Origin: Candidatus Endonucleibacter bathymodioli
GTDB lineage: Bacteria > Pseudomonadota > Gammaproteobacteria > Pseudomonadales > Endozoicomonadaceae
Length of the DNA stretch: 57,294 nt
Direction: 5' to 3'
Assembly: GCA_030674915.1 (NCBI GenBank)
Contig: JASXSV010000021.1
Location: 1 to 57,294 of the forward strand
Shown here: piece by piece, positions 38,918 to 46,922 of the stretch
Layout of the letters: the number at the start of each line of letters is the position of its first letter
Position numbering within the stretch: position 1 is the first letter of the stretch
Notes under the pieces: model-generated
The model's database searches: none
The model's input: the letters and a program-made list of their open reading frames with translations, nothing else
Told to the model about the DNA's origin: nothing
Translations under genes and position numbers: made by a program

Positions 38918-38974
38918 CTTATTGGCTGAAGATGAATGCAGTAGCGAGACAGGCAAGTATTTACTTTTATTACC

Positions 38975-39043
38975 GTACTATGCTCGTCATTATTGAAAGA
39001 GAGAGTAGTCAGCAACCTCACGACTTTAACGAAGGGGTGTATA
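38975..39043 (+). repeat. Palindromic intergenic repeat, right half, between iscA and hscB
   Basis: Reads GAGAGAGTAGTCAGCAACCT, CACGACTTTAACGAAGGGGT and a final GTATA. The left half is degenerate or lost (the fragment TATGCTCGTCATTATTG may be part of it). Confidence 0.55.
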
Positions 39044-39090
39044 GAGTCATGTTTTTTGCTTGCACTCATGCTTTGAGTGGTAAGTAGGTT

Positions 39091-39666
39091 GTGGATAGCT
39101 CGAATGATTTAAATTGGCATGAGTATAGAGTGAATATCACACTAAATTATTTTGAACTTTTTCAATTGCCTGTGTCATGTGAGTTGAACTCTGGCCAATT
39201 GACGCGAAGATACAGAGAGCTTCAGAAGGTTGTTCACCCCGACCGGTTTGCATGCGAGTCTGATCGACAGCAAACGTTGGCGGTGCAATATGCAGCTTAT
39301 GTTAATGAGGCGTACTCAGTACTTAAATCGCCCTTGAGTCGTTATATCTATATGCTCCAGTTGTCAGGGCGTCAGGTGGGTGTAGAGCAGAGTATGGTAG
39401 AGGATCCGGCTTTTTTGATGGAACAAATGGATCTGCAAGAGGCGGTAGCTGAACTCTCAAAACAGTCTAATTCTGGGGTTGATCTGAAAAACCTAATGGG
39501 TCAGGTGGCGGCTTCTACGGCAGAGCTTTCTGGGGAATTTATCCGTCTATGGCAGCAGGGTGGCATAGAAGCTTTGGATCAGGCTGTGTTGATTGTGTGT
39601 AAGATGCAGTTTATTGAGAAGGTGACGAAAAAGCTAAAACAGTTAGAATTTGAGCTATTTGATTAG
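39091..39666 (+). CDS. hscB: Fe-S assembly co-chaperone HscB
   Basis: A J-domain protein that brings IscU to HscA and stimulates its ATPase. The 191 residues show NYFELFQLPVSCELN, the HPD motif H49-P50-D51 in KVVHPDRFACESDRQQ, then AAYVNEAYSVLKSPLSRYIY and the C-terminal IscU-binding three-helix domain (VEDPAFLMEQMDLQEAV). The start at GTG 39091 gives a leader of about 17 residues before the usual first block, so the true start could be later. The spacing to its neighbours is long for this operon. Confidence 0.94.
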   Translation: MDSSNDLNWHEYRVNITLNYFELFQLPVSCELNSGQLTRRYRELQKVVHPDRFACESDRQQTLAVQYAAYVNEAYSVLKSPLSRYIYMLQLSGRQVGVEQSMVEDPAFLMEQMDLQEAVAELSKQSNSGVDLKNLMGQVAASTAELSGEFIRLWQQGGIEALDQAVLIVCKMQFIEKVTKKLKQLEFELFD

Positions 39667-39694
39667 AATGCCAAACTTCTTTTTTGGGAATGAA

Positions 39695-39725
39695 TACATA
39701 TCTCTTCAATGATAACTGGTATAGC
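39695..39725. repeat. Palindromic intergenic repeat, right end only, between hscB and hscA
   Basis: The short segment CATATCTCTTCAATGATAAC then TGGTATAGC matches the terminal part of the dispersed repeat (compare 36056-36076). The rest of the 210-base gap is unassigned. Confidence 0.45.
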
Positions 39726-39876
39726 TAGCGGTAAGAACGTTTATTTTAAATGTTCTGAAAGCTAATTAGTTGGTTAAGTGGCTACATGAATCGATGAGTC
39801 TCTCAGAGAGATGAATATACTGGGGTTGCTCCTGGTTGTGTTTAGTGCACTTGTTTTTGGTGAATCAGAGGTAGAA

Positions 39877-41751
39877 ATGGCGTTGCTGCAGATTTCCGAA
39901 CCAGGACAGAGTCATGAACCACGTCGGCAAAAAAGAGCTATAGGCATTGATCTTGGCACGACAAACTCCCTTGTTGCCACTGTCCTCTCTGGGTCGGCAA
40001 TTACTCTTGAAGATGAGCAGGGGAGGCATATTTTGCCTTCTGTTGTTTGGTATGGGGAGCGAGAGCGCCAGGTGGGTCGCTTGGCCCTCGATCAAGTAAG
40101 TTGCGATCCTCTGAATACGATTATCTCTGTCAAACGTTTGATGGGTCGAGGAGTTGAAGATCTTAAAATGATGGGTGGTATTATGCCTTATCATTTTTCT
40201 ACCGTATCAAGCTCAATGCCGTTTATTGAAACTAGTAGTGGTTCTGTAAGCCCGGTAGAGGTTTCTTCAGAAATCCTTAAAGTATTAGTTGCTAGAGCGG
40301 AAAAGTCTTTGGGTGGAGCACTTGACGGTGCAGTTATTACTGTTCCTGCATATTTTGATGATGCTCAGCGACAGGCTACCAAAGATGCAGCCAAGCTTGC
40401 GGGTATTAATGTTTATCGTTTGCTAAATGAGCCGACAGCTGCTGCGATAGCTTATGCCTTGGATGCTGATATTGATGATAGCGACGGTGTTATAGCGGTT
40501 TATGACCTTGGTGGTGGCACTTTTGATGTTACGATTCTGAATCTGGAGAAAGGAGTTTTCCAAGTGCTTGCCACGGGTGGGGATACGGCACTGGGCGGTG
40601 ATGATTTAGATAGACTATTGAGCGAGTGGATTCTTGAGCAGTCGGGATGTGTAGGACAGCACTTGAGTAATGAAGAGTTACGTGAAGTCATTATGCTGGC
40701 CTGTAGTGTCAAGGAATCTCTGACAAACAGCGAAAGTATTGATATCACGTTTAGGCAATGGTCTGGTAAAATTTCCCGAGAACAGTTCAACAGTATTATT
40801 GATCCGCTGGTGGATAGAACCATTCATGTTTTCCAAGGGGTATTACGTGATGCTGAGATGAAAACCTCTGATATTTTGGAAGTGATAATGGTGGGAGGTT
40901 CCACTAGGATACCAAGAGTTAGGGCGCAGGTTGCAGAATTTGCCGGTCGCCAGCCATTAATAACTATAGACCCTGATCGGGTGGTGGCTATTGGTGCTGC
41001 ACTACAAGCTGATGTACTTGCTGGCAATCTATTGGGCGATAGCATGTTGTTGCTGGATGTTATTCCATTATCTCTTGGTTTGGAAACCATGGGCGGGGTA
41101 ATGGAAAAAATCATCCATAGGAATACAACTATACCTTTCAATAGCTCTCAAGAGTTCACCTCTGCAAGGGATGGGCAAACAGCAATGAAGGTGCATGTCT
41201 TTCAGGGTGAAAGAAATCTGGTTAGGGATAATAGGTCTCTGGCACAGTTTGAATTGAAAGGAATTCCTCCATTACCTGCGGGCACTGCGAAAATCAGGGT
41301 TGTCTTTCAAGTGGATGCGGATGGTTTGCTGAATGTTACGGCAAAAGAATTGTCAACTGGTGTTACCAGTAGTGTGCAGGTCAAGCCTTCTTATGGTCTA
41401 GGTGATGATGATATTTCTAGAATGATAAAAGAAGCTCATGAGTATGCCGGAGATGACCGAGATAATAGATTCTTGAAAGAGCAGGAAGTTGAAGCAGACC
41501 GGATGATTGATGCGTTAGTGATTGCGTTGGATAAAGATGGTAAAGAGTTGCTTTCGGTAGAAGAGAGAAAGTTGTTGAAGGATGACGTTAAGCAATTGCG
41601 TTTAGTAAGAAGTTCAGGAAGTGCTGATGTGATCATGGCTGAAGTTAAGCGAGTAAACGGGACAAGTGAAGAGTTTGCTGCTCGCCGTATGAATCAGGGT
41701 GTTCGGCGGGCTCTTTCAGGACAAAGAATTGATGATTTTGAGGATTCATGA
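39877..41751 (+). CDS. hscA: Fe-S assembly Hsp70 chaperone HscA
   Basis: A specialised Hsp70 that drives cluster release from IscU by binding its LPPVK motif. From ATG 39877 it has 624 residues: MALLQISEPGQSHEPRRQKR, then the ATPase signatures AIGIDLGTTNSLVA, VITVPAYFDDAQRQATKDAA, LLNEPTAAAIAYAL, AVYDLGGGTFDVTIL and VIMVGGSTRIPRV. A peptide-binding domain follows (DVIPLSLGLETMGG onward). AGAGG lies 5 bases before the ATG. The frame opens 22 codons earlier at 39811 with a signal-peptide-like stretch, which a cytosolic Hsp70 would not have; that ATG abuts its only possible ribosome site. Confidence 0.97.
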   Translation: MALLQISEPGQSHEPRRQKRAIGIDLGTTNSLVATVLSGSAITLEDEQGRHILPSVVWYGERERQVGRLALDQVSCDPLNTIISVKRLMGRGVEDLKMMGGIMPYHFSTVSSSMPFIETSSGSVSPVEVSSEILKVLVARAEKSLGGALDGAVITVPAYFDDAQRQATKDAAKLAGINVYRLLNEPTAAAIAYALDADIDDSDGVIAVYDLGGGTFDVTILNLEKGVFQVLATGGDTALGGDDLDRLLSEWILEQSGCVGQHLSNEELREVIMLACSVKESLTNSESIDITFRQWSGKISREQFNSIIDPLVDRTIHVFQGVLRDAEMKTSDILEVIMVGGSTRIPRVRAQVAEFAGRQPLITIDPDRVVAIGAALQADVLAGNLLGDSMLLLDVIPLSLGLETMGGVMEKIIHRNTTIPFNSSQEFTSARDGQTAMKVHVFQGERNLVRDNRSLAQFELKGIPPLPAGTAKIRVVFQVDADGLLNVTAKELSTGVTSSVQVKPSYGLGDDDISRMIKEAHEYAGDDRDNRFLKEQEVEADRMIDALVIALDKDGKELLSVEERKLLKDDVKQLRLVRSSGSADVIMAEVKRVNGTSEEFAARRMNQGVRRALSGQRIDDFEDS

Positions 41752-41752
41752 T

Positions 41753-42091
41753 ATGACCCGGATAGTATTTCTTCCCCATGAAGACATTTGCCCTGAAGGG
41801 GCAGTTTTTGATGTGGAACCGGGGGTAACTGTCTGTGATGCAGCGCTGCAAAATGGCATTGAGATTGAGCATGCTTGTGAAAAAGCATGTGCCTGCACCA
41901 CCTGTCATGTGGTTGTGCGTGAAGGATTTGAGAGTTTGAATGCTGCGGATGAGCTGGAAGATGATTTGCTGGACAAGGCATGGGGGCTTGAGCCTGAATC
42001 CCGTCTAAGCTGCCAAACAGTGGTAAGTGATGAAGATCTTGTGGTAGAGATTCCTAGATATACACTTAATCAGGTATCAGAGCGTCACTGA
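41753..42091 (+). CDS. fdx: [2Fe-2S] ferredoxin of the isc operon
   Basis: An adrenodoxin-type ferredoxin that supplies electrons for cluster assembly. From ATG 41753, one base after the hscA stop codon, it has 112 residues. MTRIVFLPHEDICPEGAVFD is followed by the cluster cysteines C42, C48 and C51 in EHACEKACACTTCHVV and C87 in ESRLSCQ. GAGG lies about 10 bases upstream. An 18-codon upstream extension within hscA is not real. Confidence 0.97.
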   Translation: MTRIVFLPHEDICPEGAVFDVEPGVTVCDAALQNGIEIEHACEKACACTTCHVVVREGFESLNAADELEDDLLDKAWGLEPESRLSCQTVVSDEDLVVEIPRYTLNQVSERH

Positions 42092-42107
42092 TGACTGCAC
42101 CGTTTCC

Positions 42108-42225
42108 ATTGAGGGTTCGTAGGCGATAAATGAAAGAATCCCCATGGTCTAAAGTAGTAGAGGGTTTGGGTGAGTGAGAGCAGCCAACAGCCCCACACCT
42201 TCAATGGGAGTGGGTATATACTAGT
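42108..42225 (+). repeat. Palindromic intergenic repeat, first of a tandem pair
   Basis: Reads CCATTGAGGGTTCGTAGGCG, AGTAGTAGAGGGTTTGGGTG, AGTGAGAGCAGCCAACAGCC and the right end CCACACCTTCAATGGGAGTG then GGTATATA. It shares its terminal TATA with the next copy. Confidence 0.8.
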
Positions 42226-42370
42226 TTTTATTGAAGGTATGAGGCTATAAAACGATTTAATCCCAGTGAGCCTACGAGTAATAGGTAATAGGTAATAGGT
42301 AATAGGTAATAGGTAATAGGTAATTGGGATAAGTGGAAATAGTTAATAACCTAAGCCCTTCAAAGGGAAT
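42226..42370 (+). repeat. Palindromic intergenic repeat, second of a tandem pair, with expanded core
   Basis: The left end is TTATTGAAGGTATGAGGC, then GAGCCTACGAGTAATAGG, a heptamer array (42280-42321), ATTGGGATAAGTGG, TAGTTAATAACC and a right end CCCTTCAAAGGGAATTAAGC. The fdx-iscX gap is almost entirely these two repeats. Confidence 0.8.
42280..42321. repeat. Heptamer tandem repeat, AATAGGT x 6
   Basis: Six perfect 7-bp units inside the core of a palindromic repeat. Other copies have only one such unit there (for example AGTAGGTGATTGGGG), so the array is a local expansion. Confidence 0.95.
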
Positions 42371-42398
42371 TAAGCACAGGTGATTCGGGAAAATAATT

Positions 42399-42599
42399 AT
42401 GAGTTTAAAGTGGACTGATGTGCAAGATATAGCGATTGAACTAGCTGTCAGTTTTCCAGACCAGAACCCTCAACTTGTTAATTTCGTTGATTTGCGTAAC
42501 TGGGTGTTGGCTCTGGATGAGTTTGATGATGATCCTAGTCATTGCGGTGAAAAAACTCTTGAAGCTATTCAAATGGCTTGGATAGAAGAGGGTGAGTAA
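42399..42599 (+). CDS. iscX: Fe-S assembly protein IscX
   Basis: A small acidic protein that binds IscS and iron and tunes cluster assembly. The 66 residues match the family: LKWTDVQDIAIELAVSFPDQ, then NPQLVNFVDLRNWVLALDEF, DDDPSHCGEKTLEAIQMAWI. It is the last gene of the isc operon, separated from fdx by about 300 bases of repeats. No strong ribosome site is visible. Confidence 0.95.
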   Translation: MSLKWTDVQDIAIELAVSFPDQNPQLVNFVDLRNWVLALDEFDDDPSHCGEKTLEAIQMAWIEEGE

Positions 42600-42610
42600 T
42601 GGATTGGGCA

Positions 42611-42843
42611 TAACACCTTCAATGGTAGCAGTTATAGTGTTTTACTGGGTGGCTAATAGTGGGTGTTAGAGGTGATATTCTGCCGATTGGTGGAGCTGAT
42701 GCTATGCTATCAAGTGTTTTTATGGGTCTTTACTTGTTACTATTAAAGGTGTGAGGTTGTTGACTGTTCTCAATCGCCTATTTTCTTAGGCTCATGGAGC
42801 TTAGCTAGGCTACTCACGGATCTAATGGTAATTGTTCATAAGA
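42611..42843 (-). repeat. Palindromic intergenic repeat between iscX and ndk, plus a stray end
   Basis: A clear reverse-sense copy occupies about 42735-42843: TATTAAAGGTGTGAGGTTGT, TGACTGTTCTCAATCGCC, TTAGGCTCATGGAGC, CTACTCACGGATCTAATGG. A separate right end (ACACCTTCAATGGTAGCAGT then TATAG) lies at 42610-42634. The intervening 100 bases hold nothing recognised. Confidence 0.65.
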
Positions 42844-42886
42844 TTCCACACCTTACGGCTTATTTAAGATAAAAACGGAGAGTTCA

Positions 42887-43318
42887 ATGGTTGTTGAGCG
42901 TACATTGTCGATTATCAAACCTGATGGAGTGGCCAAAAATGTAATTGGCGAGATTATTCAGAGATTTGAAAAATCAGGTTTGAGCGTTATTGGCTCCAGA
43001 ATGCTGCATCTTTCCAGAGAGCAGGCCGAGGGTTTTTATGCAGAGCATCGGGAACGTCCTTTCTTTGGAGCTTTGGTTGACTTTATGATTTCTGGCCCTG
43101 TGGTGGTATCTGTACTAGAGGGAGAGAATGCCATTTTAAAGAATAGGGAGTTGATGGGGGCTACTAATCCAAAAGAAGCGGAGGCAGGAACTATACGGGC
43201 GGACTTTGCGACAACTATTGATGAAAACGCCGTTCATGGCTCTGATTCTTCTGCTTCTGCCGAGCGAGAGGTAGCTTACTTCTTTGAGCAGTCTGTAATT
43301 TATCCTAGAGCACGGTAG
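42887..43318 (+). CDS. ndk: Nucleoside diphosphate kinase
   Basis: Balances nucleoside triphosphate pools by transferring the gamma-phosphate through a phospho-histidine. The 143 residues show [20 protein letters not shown], the catalytic H117 in [20 protein letters not shown], and [24 protein letters not shown] lies about 6 bases before the ATG. It lies between isc and rlmN as in many gammaproteobacteria. Confidence 0.98.
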   Translation: MVVERTLSIIKPDGVAKNVIGEIIQRFEKSGLSVIGSRMLHLSREQAEGFYAEHRERPFFGALVDFMISGPVVVSVLEGENAILKNRELMGATNPKEAEAGTIRADFATTIDENAVHGSDSSASAEREVAYFFEQSVIYPRAR

Positions 43319-43369
43319 TTGATTGATTATCAGAGACTGTAGATGTATCTGGGGATTTCTAGGTATGGA

Positions 43370-43496
43370 TATATACTCATTTATCTTGAAGGTGTAATAT
43401 TGTTGACTGCTATCGCTTCCAAGGCTCCTACTCATAGGCTCATGATGTTTCACTCGCTTGTTGCCTACTCACGCCTTCAATGAAAATGGGTATAAC
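43370..43496 (-). repeat. Palindromic intergenic repeat ending at the rlmN start codon
   Basis: One of the best copies, in the reverse sense: TATATACTCATTTATC, TTGAAGGTGTAATATTGTTG, ACTGCTATCGC, CTCCTACTCATAGGCTCATG, TTTCACTCGCTTGTTGCC, then the right end TACTCACGCCTTCAATG...GGGTATAAC. The final TATAAC directly precedes the rlmN ATG. Confidence 0.85.
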
Positions 43497-44654
43497 ATGT
43501 CAGAAGAATTGGTGAGTACTAAAACCAATTTGCTAGGTTTATCTAGGGCAAAAATGGAGTCTTTTTTTCTTGGTATTGGTGAGAAAGAGTTCCGTGCTCG
43601 GCAAGTTTTGAAGTGGGTTCATCATAATGGTGTTGACTCTTTTGATAAAATGAGCAACATTAGCAAAGAGTTGCGTGATCGTTTGAATGTTATCGCTGAA
43701 ATCACTGGTCCGGAGGTGGTTAGTAGCTCTTTGTCAGAAGACGGTACTTGTAAGTGGGTAATTTGTGTTGGTAGTGGTAGTCATGTAGAAACGGTGTATA
43801 TCCCTGAAGGTAGGCGTGGTACTCTTTGCGTATCTTCTCAGGCTGGTTGTGCCCTTGATTGTAGTTTTTGTTCTACGGGTAAGCAGGGGTTTAGTTCCGA
43901 CCTGACTGTTGCAGAAATTATCGGACAAGTATGGATTGCGGCTAAGCACTTTGGCAATCTTCCTGCCAGGAAGGGGCGCGCTATCACAAATGTTGTTATG
44001 ATGGGAATGGGTGAACCTTTACTTAATTTTGATAGTGTTGTTGATGCCATGAATTTGATGATGGATGATCTTGGTTACGGCTTATCGAAGCGTCGGGTAA
44101 CATTGAGTACATCTGGTGTTGTGCCAGCATTAAGAAAGTTGGGTTCAGTGTCTGATGTATCTCTTGCTATTTCTCTTCATGCTCCCAATAATGCTCTGAG
44201 AAATCAGTTAGTGCCTATCAATAAAAAATATCCATTGGAAGAATTGCTTGATGCGGCGGTTGGATATATGAACGGACTGGCTGATAAGAGTCGCGTGGTT
44301 ACCATTGAGTACGTGCTTCTAGCTGGCGTGAACGATCAGGAAGAACATGCTCGGCAAATGGTAGTACTATTGAAAAATGTGCCTTGTAAAATAAACTTGA
44401 TTCCTTTTAACTCTTTTCCTTATTCTGGCTATGAACGTCCAAGTAGTAATGCAATTAGACGTTTTCAAGAATCGTTACAGAAATCTGGTTTTAATGCCAC
44501 TGTCCGCAAGACTCGTGGAGATGATATTGACGCAGCTTGTGGTCAGTTGGTTGGATTAGTTAATGATATAACGAAAAGAAGTGCACGATATATTGCAGTT
44601 AGACAGCTGGATACGGGGATAAAGATGCCGAATGATAATATGATACCTGCATAA
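43497..44654 (+). CDS. rlmN: 23S rRNA/tRNA adenine-C2 methyltransferase RlmN
   Basis: A radical-SAM enzyme that methylates A2503 of 23S rRNA and A37 of some tRNAs. From ATG 43497 it has 385 residues: [40 protein letters not shown], the [4Fe-4S] motif C118, C122, C125 in [46 protein letters not shown] and the methyl-carrying cysteine region [10 protein letters not shown] near the C-terminus. A 13-codon upstream extension consists of the repeat and is not conserved. There is no Shine-Dalgarno sequence, because the repeat runs to the start codon. Confidence 0.96.
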   Translation: MSEELVSTKTNLLGLSRAKMESFFLGIGEKEFRARQVLKWVHHNGVDSFDKMSNISKELRDRLNVIAEITGPEVVSSSLSEDGTCKWVICVGSGSHVETVYIPEGRRGTLCVSSQAGCALDCSFCSTGKQGFSSDLTVAEIIGQVWIAAKHFGNLPARKGRAITNVVMMGMGEPLLNFDSVVDAMNLMMDDLGYGLSKRRVTLSTSGVVPALRKLGSVSDVSLAISLHAPNNALRNQLVPINKKYPLEELLDAAVGYMNGLADKSRVVTIEYVLLAGVNDQEEHARQMVVLLKNVPCKINLIPFNSFPYSGYERPSSNAIRRFQESLQKSGFNATVRKTRGDDIDAACGQLVGLVNDITKRSARYIAVRQLDTGIKMPNDNMIPA

Positions 44655-44674
44655 TCATATAAAGGGGGAGTTTT

Positions 44675-45430
44675 ATGGCTTTAAATTGGGGACTATTGCT
44701 TGTTGTTATAGGGGTGTTGTTGGTAGGCTGCAGTAACAATTCTAAGCACTACTCTGAAGGACAGGATCAAGCTGCAGGTAACTATCTGAACTTGGCTAAA
44801 GGATATATTGAGGAAGGCTATGTAGAGAAAGCGCTTAAACCACTTCAGAGAGCATTGAAGATCACCCCACGTTCTTCTGATGTTTATGGTATGTTGGCCT
44901 TAGTTTACCAGCTTGGGGGTGAAAATAAAGAGGCAGAAAAGGCTTTCAAAAAGGCACTTAACTATAATTCTGATGCTGCTGATGTGCAAAATAATTATGG
45001 TGCATTTCTCTTTTCTCAAGAGCGTTTTGATGAGGCGTATAAGTATTTTTCACAGGCGGCAAATAATCTTTTCTATGACAAGCGCAGTAGAGCTTATGAA
45101 AATATGGGTATTGTTGCGCAGAAACAGAACAGGAACGAGAGGGCAAAGTATCACTTTATCAAGGCACTAAAGCTGAATGGAAAATTGATAACTGCTCGAT
45201 TAGAACTAGCCTATATTTTGCATCAGCATGGTGAATACCGTTCGGCATGGTCACACTATTTAATTTTTGCAAAACAGTCAGATCAAAACTCTAGAAGTTT
45301 ATGGCTAGGGGTTCAACTTGCCCGTAAAAACGCCGACAGAAATGCTGCTGCTAGTTACGGTCTTCAGCTGGAGAAGATGTATCCACAGTCTAAGGAATAT
45401 CGAGAATATCGAAGTCAGGGCAGAGAATGA
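44675..45430 (+). CDS. pilF: Type IV pilus biogenesis TPR lipoprotein PilF/PilW
   Basis: A pilotin-type outer-membrane lipoprotein needed for secretin (PilQ) assembly. The 251 residues begin with a lipoprotein signal, MALNWGLLLVVIGVLLVGCS (lipobox LVGC, C19). At least five TPR units follow: ARGYIEEG-type LAKGYIEEGYVEKALKPLQR, VYGMLALVYQLGGENKEAEK, VQNNYGAFLFSQERFDEAYK, AYENMGIVAQKQNRNERAKY, ARLELAYILHQHGEYRSAW. The rlmN-pilF-rodZ order supports the name. GGGGGAG precedes the ATG. No other pilus genes are in the window, so an intact pilus is not implied. Confidence 0.9.
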   Translation: MALNWGLLLVVIGVLLVGCSNNSKHYSEGQDQAAGNYLNLAKGYIEEGYVEKALKPLQRALKITPRSSDVYGMLALVYQLGGENKEAEKAFKKALNYNSDAADVQNNYGAFLFSQERFDEAYKYFSQAANNLFYDKRSRAYENMGIVAQKQNRNERAKYHFIKALKLNGKLITARLELAYILHQHGEYRSAWSHYLIFAKQSDQNSRSLWLGVQLARKNADRNAAASYGLQLEKMYPQSKEYREYRSQGRE

Positions 45431-46344
45431 ATACTGAAAGAGGGAATGATAAAGACTGCGAGGTGCGCATGGAGCAAACGCCATGGGAAATTCTGACTGC
45501 TGCCAGAATAAAGAAAGGGTTATCTGTAAAAGATATTGCTATTTATTTGAAAACTACGGATGCTTATATTTTGGCTTTAGAGAAAGGCCAGTTTGAAAAG
45601 CTTCCTGCGTTGGCATATGTTCGAGGATACATTAGGAGCTATGCAAAAATGATGGGGCTAGACGGAGATCAGCTAGCTATAAGTTTAAATGCTTGTTTGG
45701 AAGCAGAAGAAAATCCGCAGCTTTTGTTGAAACAGACTAAGAGGTTGACGCTGGATCTGGGCCATTCCTCATTTTTAATACGATACTCTATCACGCTGGG
45801 ATTAATAACTATAATTGTTTCAGGTTGTTATTTTTGGTGGCATAAAAATAACAATGTATCCATTTCTGATGACTCTCAAATTTCAGTTGACCTTGAAGCA
45901 TCAGAAGCATCAGAAGCATTAGAAGTATTAGCGCTTGATTCTGCCTCACATGGGGACCAAAATGGTGAGGCTGTTTCTGATAAAAATAGCTGGGAGTCTC
46001 AGGAAGTACTAGATGTAGTAAAAGTTACAGTTGACAGTGTTGACGCGGAGATGGAGGTATTAATACCTGCGCCTTTGCAGAAAGAAGTGACAAGGCTCTA
46101 TATTTTGTTTGATGAAGACTGTTGGGTAGAGCTGTATGACATGAATGATAGAGTACTGATTTCTGGGTTAAAGAAAGCTGGTTCTGAGCTGGATATGGAA
46201 GTGCCATCTTCTGTTCGTTTGCGACTAGGTAATGCTCCTGGTGTCGGTGAACTTAAGTTTGCTGGTAAAAATGTGGGTGTGTCAGTTAAAGGCTCCAATA
46301 GCAGAGTTGCGGACTTTATGCTTAAAACATCTGCACAAGGTTAG
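45427..46344 (+). CDS. rodZ: Cytoskeleton/rod-shape protein RodZ
   Basis: A bitopic membrane protein that links the MreB cytoskeleton to the cell-wall machinery. The 305 residues have an N-terminal helix-turn-helix (PWEILTAARIKKGLSVKDIA, YLKTTDAYILALEKGQFEKL, YVRGYIRSYAKMMGL), one transmembrane segment (YSITLGLITIIVSGCYFWW, about 117-136), an acidic low-complexity linker with three EAS-type units and a C-terminal periplasmic domain (LYILFDEDCWVELYDMNDRV, LRLGNAPGVGELKFAGKNV). It overlaps the pilF stop by 4 bases. A start at the Met before EQTPWEIL is possible. The ispG and hisS genes that usually follow are absent. Confidence 0.92.
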   Translation: MNTERGNDKDCEVRMEQTPWEILTAARIKKGLSVKDIAIYLKTTDAYILALEKGQFEKLPALAYVRGYIRSYAKMMGLDGDQLAISLNACLEAEENPQLLLKQTKRLTLDLGHSSFLIRYSITLGLITIIVSGCYFWWHKNNNVSISDDSQISVDLEASEASEALEVLALDSASHGDQNGEAVSDKNSWESQEVLDVVKVTVDSVDAEMEVLIPAPLQKEVTRLYILFDEDCWVELYDMNDRVLISGLKKAGSELDMEVPSSVRLRLGNAPGVGELKFAGKNVGVSVKGSNSRVADFMLKTSAQG

Positions 46345-46756
46345 GGTATCTTTTAATAAGTTGCAGTCATGGGCTATATTATCTTTCTATAGACTAATGA
46401 GAGAAAATTGTAATAAAGCTTCTTCTTAATGATGGATTACAAGTTTAGTAAGCTACCGGATGGGCTAATATTTCACAGTGGTAGATGGTCTCAATACACA
46501 AGTGTGCGCTATCTATGTTGCTAGAGCTATGGGGTACGATAGTCAATGTCCGATGTTGGCGTTTGCTGGTCGTAGTCGAAGAAGGCGCTTTCTGTAGCTT
46601 AGCATGACTAAATATTCATCAATCCTTCCGCGAACCTTCCGCGAACATATGAAGAATGATGTTAGAGCTTACATTAAGTATTACAAGCTAGACCTGCTTA
46701 CACTAATCGAATCAAATAATGATTTTTCAATTGTTCAGTAAAGAATTGCAGAAAAT
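46345..46756. other. Gap after rodZ with a possible IS3-type transposase scrap
   Basis: No gene. On the plus strand about 46659-46737 reads DVRAYIKYYKLDLLTLIESN then NDFSIVQ. This resembles the C-terminal end of IS3-family transposases (AYIxYYNxxRLHSANxxxSP). The rest is unrecognised. CCTTCCGCGAA is doubled near 46625-46645. Confidence 0.3.
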
Positions 46757-46920
46757 AATGTATTCGGTTTTCTCGACCAGAGCATTACGTATTATTTAAG
46801 CTACGAAAAATTGGATGATTTTTAAGTTAGAGGCTGATCTGAATAGTTTGGGCTGTGCTGTAAAGTGTTTTTTCATGCCGGAATTTTCCCAGGATATAGT
46901 TGCTACTTCAAACTCTTTCG
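46757..46920 (+). pseudogene. Vestigial coding fragment, copy 1
   Basis: Reads NVFGFLDQSITYYLSYEKLD then DF and a stop. It is related to the fragment at 52067-52175 (SVSDFLDQDIQYHLGYEELD). The non-coding stretch after it (TTTTTTCATGCCGGAATTTT, CCCAGGATATAG) also matches the sequence near 52198-52228. No family was recognised. Confidence 0.5.
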
Positions 46921-46922
46921 CG

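Noticed and set aside
39811..39876. Signal-peptide-like N-terminal extension of HscA
   Set aside because: HscA is cytosolic, the ATG at 39877 has a proper AGAGG, and the upstream ATG abuts its only purine-rich stretch. The hydrophobic reading is probably accidental.
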